Shown: positions 23,438-33,352 of the stretch, piece after piece
Position numbering within the stretch: the first letter of the stretch is position 1
How the letters are laid out: each line of letters begins with the position of its first letter
Origin: Porogramme epimiltina
Taxonomy: Eukaryota > Basidiomycota > Agaricomycetes > Polyporales > Polyporaceae
Direction: 5' to 3'
Length of the DNA: 64,000 bases
Assembly (NCBI GenBank): GCA_900155495.1
Contig: FTLJ01000123.1
Location: 62,001 to 126,000, forward strand
Translations under genes and position numbers: made by a program
Notes under the pieces: generated by a model
The model's input: only the letters and a program-made list of their open reading frames with translations
Told to the model about the DNA's origin: nothing
Database searches by the model: none

Positions 23438-25381
23438 ATGTCTGCCACTGAGGTAGCAGTGCCGCCACAGTACCCACCAAGTTTTCACCAAGAGGTCATC
23501 GATGTGGACGCCCTCGACGACGACAACGATCTGAACAATGTGGTCTCCTTCGGAAGGTTCTCTGCCCCGCATTTTACTCTAGCCAACGATGGCCTTGCAT
23601 ACATGGGCTTTACAAGTGCAAACAGCAACCACAGGCGCTCTCTTCCCACTGGTGGCGCCCAGGCAGGCCCTTCTACTAGGAGGTTTTCGAATGATATCAT
23701 TATTTTGGAGAGTGACGATGAAGACGCCCCGTCGTCTTCCAACAGGCCAGGTAGATCATCCAGTACGTTTGCTTTCTTTCCTACAAACACCATTGTCTGT
23801 GCGGCTAATGTGGTTTGGCGCGTGCAAGGAACCCGCGGGCGATTGGCTTCCCCTCCCCCTCCACCTGCTCTACGAGGCTTGACACCCGAAGTCCCACCCC
23901 TCCCCCAGCACATAGCATCCCAACGCTCTCTCGTTTCTCGCTCTCGCCGCGTCCATCGGAGTACGCCATCATCAAACCCAGTACCTCCAGCTATTCATGC
24001 GAGCGACCAACCGCTTCCTTTCGAGAATCGCATGGCGTCACTCCCACGGTTGCCTCCTCGCAGCTCGGGCTCTGGTGCAGCTGCACCACGATCGCATCAC
24101 CAACCCTCCATGGGTTTCGGCGGCGCACTCCTCGCAATGAATCGACAGCACGCCGTAGAAGCCGAAGCACGAGCAGAACGGGAGGCGCGGCAGCACCACT
24201 TCAATCTCCCATCCCTCAATGACCTTTTCCGGCGTGTCCGCAACCCGTTCGGCAGTCCGGACAATGCGCCGGCTACGGGCGCCGGCCAAAGCCGGTGGTC
24301 GCGGTTCATGCCGTGGTCTTACGACGATGATCGGGAGACTGCGCGCAGCTTCTCGCCGTTGCACATCGAGTTCGAGCCCTGGATGGCGGAAACCGATGGG
24401 CCGATGGGTGAGCTGCGTCGGCGGGTGGCGGCTATGGAGAAGCCTTCGCACTGGAAGGTCGAGTACACGCACCCGGACAAGCTGCATCCCGGCTTCTCGT
24501 TCGACTTCGCGCCTGCTGAGAACGGCGCGTCGTTGTACTCCTCCGCCGCATCATCCCCGGCCGTCATCGTCCTCGACGACGACACTCCAGGCTCGAGCAA
24601 CGCCGCGAGCTCGTCTTCGTCTGCCGCAGCCGCATTCGAGACGACGCTCGTGTGCGCACGATGCCTCGACCCGCTCATCCTCTCCCCGCCGGACGGTGCG
24701 TCCGACGAGGACCGCAAGCGGTCGCGCGTGTGGGCGCTGCGCTGCGGGCACATGCTCGACGGCAAGTGCATCGCGGAGCTCATGCTCCCGCCACCCCCAA
24801 CCGCCGCCCCCGAGCCGGTTGTGGAGCCCACGGTCGAGGAGACCGTGGAGGACACATCCGGGAAGGGCAAGGGCAAGGCGCGGGCGCACGAGCCTGCCAC
24901 CCCGGCCCCTGACCGGAAGGGGAAGCGCAAGGCGGTTGAGCCACCCGAGCCCGAGGCGTCGCACAAACGCCCCGCGCTCGCGGACCCCTCGTCCGAGGCG
25001 GGGCCCGCGCCAATGGGCGCGTTGCTCCCGCCGACGCCTGAGTCGCCTACGTTGGACAACTCAATCCGGTCGCGGCTGCGCTCGCGTGGGCGAGCGGCGA
25101 GGGCGGGAGAGGGCTCGCGGTCGTTGGTGGAGAGGCTGCTGGAAGGACATGATGCACGGGGGCATGGACATGGGCATGGGACGGGAGCGGCGGGTGTGCG
25201 GGCGCGGGCGAGGCGGGGGAAAGGTAAGGGTCGGGCGAAGGCGCCGCAGAAGCCGGTGATCGAGGCGGAGTATGAGTGGGTGTGTCCGGTCTCCGGCTGT
25301 GGACGGCTGCATTACAGCGTGCGTATAGCGGGTGAGTGGAGGCACGATGAGACGAGGGGAGGGATCGCGCTATACGTCTGA
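23438..25381 (+). CDS. Degenerate RING-type zinc-binding protein, mostly disordered
   Basis: A long frame from ATG 23438 gives 647 residues. The N-terminal half is Ser/Pro/Arg-rich with acidic patches (VIDVDALDDDND, IIILESDDEDAPSS, resembling SUMO-interacting motifs). Around residues 405-450 lies CARCLDPL then ALRCGHMLDGKC, and near the C terminus WVCPVSGCGRLHYSV. Together they give C-x2-C, C-x-H, C and C-x4-C, a RING-like ligand set split by about 170 residues of basic Pro/Lys-rich sequence (GKGKGKARAHEP, DRKGKRKAVEPPEPE). It could be a RING-type E3 ligase with an insert, or just a Zn-binding protein. A 66-nt segment near 23761-23826 has donor and acceptor sequences and is a multiple of three, so it may be an intron (then about 625 residues). 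Confidence 0.7.
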   Translation: MSATEVAVPPQYPPSFHQEVIDVDALDDDNDLNNVVSFGRFSAPHFTLANDGLAYMGFTSANSNHRRSLPTGGAQAGPSTRRFSNDIIILESDDEDAPSSSNRPGRSSSTFAFFPTNTIVCAANVVWRVQGTRGRLASPPPPPALRGLTPEVPPLPQHIASQRSLVSRSRRVHRSTPSSNPVPPAIHASDQPLPFENRMASLPRLPPRSSGSGAAAPRSHHQPSMGFGGALLAMNRQHAVEAEARAEREARQHHFNLPSLNDLFRRVRNPFGSPDNAPATGAGQSRWSRFMPWSYDDDRETARSFSPLHIEFEPWMAETDGPMGELRRRVAAMEKPSHWKVEYTHPDKLHPGFSFDFAPAENGASLYSSAASSPAVIVLDDDTPGSSNAASSSSSAAAAFETTLVCARCLDPLILSPPDGASDEDRKRSRVWALRCGHMLDGKCIAELMLPPPPTAAPEPVVEPTVEETVEDTSGKGKGKARAHEPATPAPDRKGKRKAVEPPEPEASHKRPALADPSSEAGPAPMGALLPPTPESPTLDNSIRSRLRSRGRAARAGEGSRSLVERLLEGHDARGHGHGHGTGAAGVRARARRGKGKGRAKAPQKPVIEAEYEWVCPVSGCGRLHYSVRIAGEWRHDETRGGIALYV

Positions 25382-26551
25382 GGCAAGTTCGCCGAGGCAA
25401 GTTCGGGTCACCCGGGTTGGGTCTAGGGGTGCCTGCAGACACCCTCACGGACGCTTTGAGGTGCGCTCTCGCAGCGTCGGCATGGACTTATCGGCCGGAG
25501 GTGGGATGCCGCATTGGAGTAAGGTGTAGGATGGGATATAGGTTCGCGCATTTGCATTAATTGTCTTCGTCTGCATTGGCCGTTCACGGCGCCGTCGCCA
25601 TTGTGTTGCAATGATACTGGTTGCATTACTCTCACCCCTCGGGGTCTGCTCGTCCGACTCCCACAACGTGAAGTTCTTCGACATCCACGGAAGAGGTCAA
25701 CACTCACGATGTTTTATGTGGAGGCTCGGCGGTGCTGTTCGATCTGATAGAGGCCAATGCTCAACTCCACGTCAAGTAGAAGGGTACCTCAGAACTGGTC
25801 AAAGTGAGTCATCTCGGTGGCATTCCTCTTGAGCTAATAGCTTCATTATAGGGAGTTTGCATCCACTACACTGTTCTAGTGCGGCACAACGTTATATGTA
25901 GCTGGCATACAAGTGACTAGAATATCTCTCCACGCCCGACGTGCAACTACAACTATGCTATTCACCATTACGTGTCAGCCTATCAATGGCCTTTATGCTG
26001 CTAGACACCGCTTCCAAGAATCGAGGGCGCGCACGCCTTGGTCTGGTGACATAGACGGAGAAGCGTCCATTCCACAGCAAAGTATGCCCCCCAACAGCTT
26101 CCGGTCCAAGGCCAGCCTCCTTCCTCTGCGACTCACATGACGCCTTCAGGACGATGGTTCGCGGAAACGATACGCCGCGTATAGCTGCTAGAGTGGTGCG
26201 CAAGCGTACGCGTTCACGGCATGTCGGAAGGTGGCCCTGGGCGAGAATCCGCCCACACCTGGGTCCGGAAGCTGTTGTGCTGACGCGGTATGTGGGCCTC
26301 CTCTTTGTCTAGACGTTCGCAGGATGACCGGGTGCGACCGTGCACGACTTTCGAAGGCTCGAATGTCAGCGAGGCTTCTGTGAATAATGGAGAATCAGCT
26401 TCTACTATTGCTGCGGCATCCGAGACGGGGTCAACAGATAGACGAGGTATTAAATCATGCATCGGACGGCAGTGACCCCCATAGCTCCGAACCCGACCCC
26501 TATACGTCTCAGGCAACCCCCAATAGTTCTTGAAGTACCGTGAATTCAACT
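25382..26551. other. Intergenic stretch
   Basis: No supported gene. A short open stretch at 26290-26475 (SNVSEASVNNGESASTIAA) is protein-like in composition but has no start, splice partner or homology that I can see. Confidence 0.45.
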
Positions 26552-27458
26552 ATGGCAGCTCCTACTGAAATGACTTCTCGTGATATGAGCGGCAGGTTCA
26601 CCCTAGTAAGCCCCATTAGTGCCCTTACTCGTCTAAAATGACCGACCCCTCATTCACCCGCCCCCTCACATAGAACACAGCCCTATCCAGCGGGCATGAC
26701 AAGGTCCTCGACCCCAACATGCACGGTTACACCGCCCTCCTCGCTCTCGAGCACGTCGCCCCACGCCTCGTCATCAGGCACACACCTGCATCCAGTGAGG
26801 ACGACTCGGAGTCCCTAGAGACAATCGCGGTCGAGCGCACGCTCGGCGCACGCACGTTCGCCGAGCGGCGCGTGCTCGACGGGGTCGAGGTTGCGCGCGT
26901 CGGGTCGCTCTCAGCGCGGCCGTTGCGTGTGCGCGCGTGTCGTGCGACACCGGCCGCGCTCGCGTGCGCGTGGCTCCGCGCGGAAGATGCGTGGCTCCCT
27001 GAGAGCTTCGTCGACGGGGAGCTCGTGCACACGAGTTCGCGGTGCGAGCCTGCGGACGTGGGCGTGGAGGAGGACAAGGACAGCGAGGGCGAGGAAGACG
27101 GACATGATGGCGACAAGCCTGGCGAGCGTGGCCTGGAAGAGCGTGGCGAGGGCGAGGGCAGCGAGGGCGGGTGCACAGCAGCATGGCGAATCGAGCAGGT
27201 GCGTCGTGGAGCAGCGTATGGGCTTGACGTTGGGCTGTACGGATGGTGTGTCTGATCGGGTGCGTTTCGCAGACTTGGGGTTTCGAGGAGGTCGGGGGCG
27301 AGAAACGCTACGTCAGACGTGTGTACTTCGTTTCCGCGCAAGGTAAGGTCTTCGAGGGCCGCCTTGTGTATGACTACGGTGAGCCCATCTTAATTTCTCC
27401 CGAGGAGGCCTAAATGTCCTTATGCATGCGGTCCGTCTTTCTAGAAGGGGGCCTGTAG
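26552..27458 (+). CDS. Lipocalin-like fungal protein of unknown function
   Basis: Four exons (26552-26605, 26674-27198, 27273-27378, 27445-27458) sum to 699 nt, 232 residues. The start DMSGRFTLNTALSSGHD and the end TWGFEEVGGEKRYVRRVYF then GRLVYDYEGGL match the ends of a widespread fungal small-protein family with a predicted beta-barrel (lipocalin/fatty-acid-binding-like) fold; I assign the family from these two motifs only. Family members normally have a short loop in the middle, but here there is a strongly acidic low-complexity insert (EEDKDSEGEEDGHDGDK and onwards, about residues 135-170). The 14-nt last exon encodes only EGGL. No ligand or pathway can be named. Confidence 0.65.
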
Positions 27459-27933
27459 CTAACTACCTCATGGCCATGTCGAGGTTCCAACGTAGAATAC
27501 ACCCTTCATCGTAGAAGAGACATATCTATCATCAATGCCATTGCATATCGGGTTTGCACCATTCCAGGCTTGGATCGGACGGCACAGGAAAAGCACGCCA
27601 GAGTATCTGTCAATGGCTCGTTAGAACGTATGGTATGAACACGATATCAGAAACGCGACGGACCTTTTGTCATGCCAACCCCGCGACCTGTATCTTTCAA
27701 CACATGCCTCGGATCGAACGACGGTCTCGCTATTCCGGACAGAACCAGGTGGGATGTATGAGAGTACGATCTTGTTCTCATGCCTCCAAACTGACAACAC
27801 GCCGTATACCCCAACAACGACAGGAGGGAAGGGGGCGTGGAATTCTCTTATTAAAACATATAACATGTATAGGTATAGCATGTACACCACAACGCCGGTG
27901 CCGCGTAATAAACAAAGTCCATGCGCCCGCCTC
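27459..27933. other. Convergent 3' region
   Basis: About 475 AT-richer bases between two converging stop codons. No coding signal seen. Confidence 0.5.
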
Positions 27934-29580
27934 TCACTGAAGCTGCTCACGCGCGTCCGCGTATGGCGGGGGCGCGCTCCCCTCCGCGTCGAGCCCCTCC
28001 ATGTCGAACCGCATCTGGCGCGCCCTCTCCCGCTCCGCCCTCGCCTCCCGCTCCTTCGCGCTCACGACCGCCGCGAGGGTCTCCTCGATCTCCGCGTCGT
28101 TCAGCACGTCCGACACCTCCCTCAGCCGTGGGCGCGGCCCGCTCCCGCTTCCCGACCCACTGCCTGACCCTCTCCCTGACCCACCGCCCGAACCGCCGCC
28201 CGTTCCCATCCCTGAACTCACGCCGGACCCCGAGCCCACCCCCGACCCTGCACCAGAGTCGCTCCCGCGCGAGCTCGGCGAAACCTCCGCCTCCTCCCTC
28301 TCCCGCACGTCCCGCTCGCTCACCGGCACCGGCACACGCCCCACCAGCTCAAATATCGTCGCCATCCCCGCGCGCGGGCCCACCTCAGACGTCTCCGTCG
28401 TCGCCGCAGACGAGGCCGACTGATACCTGTTCGGCACGAGCGCGTCCGCGCGTGGGCCCGGGCCCGCCATGCGCCGCGCGTCGAACGTCGTGAACGCCGA
28501 ATCGCTCGAGGTCTCCGGCGGCGCCGACAACGACGAGGGTGCCCCGCCCCTGCCCCGGTCGAAGCCCCAGTGGCGTGCCACTATCGGGGCGGGCGGCGCG
28601 AGGCCGGGGCCCGCCCGCGCGAAGGGCGTCGCGCTGTCCACACCACCCGCCCACTCGTCCTTGTCGGAGAGCGAGTGGGCCGCGCGGCGGGCCCGGCGGC
28701 GGAGGAAGATGAAGGCTGCCAGCGCGACGAAGATGACGGCGACAACGGCGAAGGTCGCGCCGCCTATTGTGGCGGCTTGGTTGGTGTGGTGAGGAGGGGA
28801 GCTTGTGGCGACGGAGGAACCACCGGACGTGGTCGCGCCCGAGGTCGAGGAGGAGGTCGCGGTCGACGTCGGCGTGGAGGTCGAGTTGACGTCCCGTCTG
28901 TCGCGCTTGCTCAGCTGGCGCGGAACTACCGAGAACAGACGTCGCTCACGAGAAGATCATGTAGTCGAGTAGGGCGAGCGCGGTCTGCCCGCCCGCACGC
29001 CCGTTGGTGAGAGTGAAGGTGTGCTGTCCGGGCGGCATTGACTCGTTGACGTAGACGGGCACGTCGTAGAGGTACGTCGCGTTCCCGTCGGGCGCGAGCT
29101 GGAGCGCGCCAACCTGCTGCCCGTCGATGGCGAACGACATGTCGGTGTTCCCGAAGGGGTCCGTGGACGCGCGTGTGATGACGCAGAACACGTAGATGCG
29201 CTCGCCTTCAGTGGGGATCCGCGAAAGGAGCGTCAGCGCAAAGTTCCGTGTGGCGAATGCGCAATGATAAACTCACCCTCGAAAGTTAAGCTCGCAGTCA
29301 ATGGACTGGCCGGCGGGTCATTGGAGAGGTACGACACGTCGTGCCAAGTGCGGTTGAGGACGCGCGACGGGTCCAAGTGGACATCGCAGGCATCACAGCT
29401 CTGTCCCGGCGACCATGCCCCCGCCGGCTCGTACACTATGTGGAGCCCATCCGAGGTGGTCCCAGCGTCGTCTACTGTGAAATTGGTGAGCAAGGCTGCG
29501 ACGGGTGCCCAGAACGAAGACGTGTGAACCAAGAAGAGGAAAAGGACAGAAGAGGCTGTGCGGCGAAGGTGAAGAGGCAT
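27934..29580 (-). CDS. Single-pass type I membrane protein
   Basis: Three exons (29580-29277, 29205-28950, 28909-27934) sum to 1536 nt, 511 residues. There is a signal peptide (about residues 1-30, hydrophobic SVLFLFLVHTSSFWAPVAAL), then an ectodomain with glycosylation sites (NFT, NRT, NAT, NES) and beta-sandwich-like text (TASLTFEGERIYVFCVI, TDMSFAIDGQQVG, PPGQHTFTL, ALLDYMIF). A Ser/Thr-rich stalk follows (STSTPTSTATSSSTSG), then one membrane helix (GGATFAVVAVIFVALAAFIF) and a basic stop (LRRRARRA). The cytosolic tail of about 280 residues holds a Gly-Ser repeat tract and a terminal charged segment (AKEREARAERERARQM). This layout is common in basidiomycete cell-surface proteins; function unknown, perhaps wall sensing. 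Confidence 0.78.
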
Positions 29581-31706
29581 CGTAAATCCCTAGCCACAGG
29601 CGTTCGCGATGGATGAGCAGAGGATGTGCGAAGGGAAAATCACCATCGCGCTCAAGGCTTTCAAGTCAGTATCATTGCAAGTGACAAAGCCGGCCCAGTG
29701 GCAGGTAGAACAGCCCCGTCTGGGACCGCGTCAGGACGAGCACCACCGATCCATCAGTGGCTGGGGGTGATCGAGCTCATTGTGGTCCTGGTGTGCTTCT
29801 ATGGCCCACTGCAGGAAACGTAGCTCGCATGGACATGGCGGAGGCATCTGTCGACAGGAGCCAGTGCGGCGCGAGAACCTGCCTTTCTGACGTCCCATCA
29901 CCCGCCAGGACCCCAGAGACCCGTCCCCCGGACCTTAGCGTGATACATCGACGTCAGCACTTTCATGAATTCTTACTAGCTCCTACTAGCTTCTACTAAT
30001 CATGCTATTATCTCAGACATAACCGGCATTCATGACGCACTTGACTCGGCTTGACCCCTTGTCCTTGACCACAAAGATCCGACAGGTATCTGCTATTGAA
30101 TAACAAGGGAAAGTGCCCACTATATGTCGGCGATCATTACGCAGTCGACTATCTGCACTCTGGCTACATAACTAACAACATGATCTAGCAATCCTGCTCA
30201 TAACTACTACGTAGTGACAGCATGGGAGGAGTGCCCTGTACCGAGTTGTCGCTCACGGCAAGATGTACCCCTTTGTACTATCGCAGTCGGTATTGTGTCC
30301 ACCTAGCTATTTTGGACCGTCTGAGGCGAACCATTGCATACAGACAACGGTCTCCGCATGTGGCTAAGGCACACAACACGAAGTGCGAGCGTCCATCACA
30401 GGAGTCACCGCCAGTACGCAGTTCAGACATGTGGTCGCACTAGGGGCACGGCCGCCCATGTATGACCCCGAGAAGGAGAACAGACGAGGGGTGATCGCAC
30501 GTGGACCCATGCAGGGGTTGAGGCCAGCTGTCCCCTAATTCAAGGCAGATCAAGGTCGGAGGCAACGGTGGTCGAGTACTAGGCCTGTAGCATATTGATT
30601 CTTGGAGTATAACACCGTATCTATAACTGTACCCGTTGGAATACACTCGCCCATTAGCTGTAGAAGTACGCAGCAACCGCCCTCTCGTGCTGTAGACCTA
30701 GCACACTCTCCTTCTCCCTACTTACGCTACCGGGGTATGATTACCTCCCTACAGGCTACTCATGGCTTTCGCTTAGATAGGAGCGGCATCCAAGTTAGAA
30801 GGAAGCTTCTTTCGAGATATCGCGCCACGGTTCCCCTTGGTCAATCGCCACGCCGTTGCCCCTAAGTATTGAATTTGCCTTTGTCTGCCAATTCAGTCTG
30901 AGGGCTATAGTCAATCCGGAGACTCGGAGTATAGTAGGCTACCTAGAGCTCCCCAAACTTCACCCCAGATATCGCATTCATTCGGCGGATGTAGGATATC
31001 AAGTAACACCCTCCCCCCAACTCTGCATCGACCCTGTCCTGTCTTGTGGAAGGGGCTCTTCCAGGGTCTATTCAATGGAACACCAAAGGGGCATCACCAC
31101 CGGGCAATATTGAGAACACAGCCACAAGGGCCACACCGCGAATCAGTCGACAAACGGCCTATTCGGCGGGCCGGGAGCGCAGCCGAGGGCAACCTGGCCG
31201 ACCGTCCGAGGGTCGTCCCGAGTGCAGCGGGCTGCGGCGTGCGGGCGAGGACGTGCTGGGGCGCGTCAGGCCGCGTCAGGCTCAGCGCGTCTGTCTGCTT
31301 CGTGCCAGACAGCGTGGTGGGCTCGTGTCTTTCCGAATATACCCTCTGCGCCTCTGGATTCCCTTCAAATCCCCCCTCTCTCCGTCGGGCCATCCCCCTC
31401 AGCCCCAGCAACCGCATCGCGGTCGCCCGTCGCCTCCTCCCCTAGTGTTAGATCCCGTAGCGATATCCGCGTTTCACGACATACGACGTAACGTGCCCCT
31501 GCCCCCTCAGCCTCGCATATATCACCTGTCTCGTGCACCGCTCTCCCCTGACCCCACGTTTTCCTCCCGCTCTCACACCCTTCATCTATGCTTGTCGTAT
31601 GCAGCTGTTCTTGAACGCATCTTGTTGATCAGTGCTTTCCCGCCACTCACGACTCTTACGACCCCCGACTCGCCCGACACGAATCTTACGACTTTTAAAT
31701 ACCCCC
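29581..31706. other. Divergent intergenic stretch
   Basis: About 2.1 kb between two divergent starts. The 29.9-31.0 kb part is AT-richer and has no coding signal. 31.30-31.70 kb is pyrimidine-rich on the plus strand (runs such as CCCCCTCTCTCC), a usual feature of fungal promoters and leaders, and ends with TTTTAAATACCCCC just before the next start. Confidence 0.5.
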
Positions 31707-33352
31707 ATGTTCTGCCACCCTGGAGAAGAGCGGCCACGGATCCTGTTGCGGGAGCTTAGAAGACGGAAGCAAGTCCGTACTCTTTCTTTTTCTTATCTCC
31801 GCCTCTCACTCACACAGCGCCGCTCTAGCCCAAGAGGTCGGACTCGCTCCCATGCCTTCAAATTTCTCCTGGGAACCGCCAGCTATATGTCTGCCGCAGC
31901 TGCAACTTCTACAACCACGTCTGCTCGCTCTGTCCATGGTGCTTCAGCCCCTGTGAACCCGCCGCGTTCGTCTCCATCGTCCGCCGCCGCCTAAGCTCGC
32001 CATCGCTCTTGAGCGAGGCTCAGAAGATGCAGCTCCGGGCCATCGAGCGCGGCGCCCAGATGCCGCTGATTTCTCATCCGTCTGACGCCCCTCCCCATCT
32101 ACCCGGCGGCGTCTTTTCATCTCAGACGGGCAGCGACAACGCGCGCCGCAGGCATCGCAACGTCGCGCTTTACTCGGCCACCGACGTGGTAACTACAACG
32201 ACGACGGTAACTGTTGTCGCCAATCCCATTGCCCTGAGACACAGTGCCCTGACGTGCGCCCCCGTCCCACAGGACAAGATCCTGCAACCCTTCCTCGACC
32301 AAATCGCTGCAGCCCAACAGGAGAACCGCGAACGTCAACACAATTCGCCAGGCCCCGAAGCTACGACGTCCCCCTCTCCGTCTTTACGATCGACACGCCG
32401 ACCCACGAACCAAGCCTCACGAACCCAGCCCCCACACACCTCTACTTCTCCCAGAACTCCCACAACGACGCGTACACGGATGGTGCAGAGGGATGTTGAT
32501 CTGACAGTGAACACGAGTGAGCCCCGAACCCCCTCTGAGCCCGCACAACCCCCATGCCACTCCCCGTCCCCGACGCCGGGCCTGCGCCGTAAGCGACGCA
32601 TGTCCGTGCTCCGCCAACGCTCGTCCTGCTCCCTCCGCCGCCGCGCCACGACCTCAAGCGTAGGCACCTGCCGGCGGGACAGCAGCACCACCTCGTCCCC
32701 GTCCTCGCCGCGTTCCAAGGCAGTGACGAGCGTCACGTCCGTCGCGAGCACCCCGACACCGCCCCGGTCGCAGACCAAGGCCCGCACCAGCGCCAGCGTC
32801 CGCTTCAGCCCCCCGCCCGCCGCCGCGTCGATCGGCAGGAAGAGCGACGACGACCTGATCCCGCTCGGCCACCCGCAGCGCCCGCTATATACCGCGATCC
32901 GCAAGAACATGTCGCGCCCGAGCAGCCCCGCGCCGAGCGCGGCGAGCTTCGGCGACGTCCCCCTGCACCACCACACCATGCACGCGTTCGTGTACGCGGA
33001 GCGCGGCACGCGCTCGCTCGACATCGACCCCCCGCTGCGCTTCGGCTCGCTCACGCGCGCCGTCGCGGCCCGCGCCCCACACTACGCACAACCCAACGGC
33101 AGCCTCAGCGGCGCGCGGGCGCCGTCGCCCGCCGCGGGCTTCCCGCTCTTCCCGTCCGCGGGCGCGGGCGTCGGCGCGGGCTGCTCCGTGAGCGGCGCGA
33201 CGGAGCTGCGCATGGACCTCGCGCGCAGCCGCTCCGCCGACGGCGTGCCGTCCGACTTTGCGTTCCGCGAGGTGCGGCCCGCGTCCGGCATGAAGAGCAG
33301 GGTGAAGAGCTTCGGCCGGACGCTCAAGGGCCTCCTCCGCGGCGTGATGTGA
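31707..33352 (+). CDS. Protein with N-terminal Cys cluster and long disordered tail
   Basis: Two exons (31707-31772, 31829-33352) sum to 1590 nt, 529 residues. The start MFCHPGEERPRILLRELRRRK is followed across the intron by PKRSDSLPCLQISPGNRQ and then a compact Cys block, YVCRSCNFYNHVCSLC and PWCFSPC. The spacing C-x2-C-x6-C-x2-C-x2-C-x3-C suggests one or two zinc sites. After this come LLSEAQKMQLRAIERGAQ and a Pro/Ser/Arg/Thr-rich disordered region of about 400 residues, closing with a basic amphipathic segment (MKSRVKSFGRTLKGLLRGVM). The intron donor is GTCCGT, weak but used elsewhere in this window. A further intron near 32.2 kb cannot be excluded. I do not recognise the family. Confidence 0.65.

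Noticed and set aside
24219..25259. 346-codon Arg/Ser-rich frame on the plus strand
   Set aside because: Alternate-frame shadow of the RING-like gene, created by GC-rich codons.
28120..28330. Gly-Ser repeat tract as a possible repeat element
   Set aside because: It is coding low-complexity sequence in the cytosolic tail of the membrane protein, not a mobile or structural repeat.
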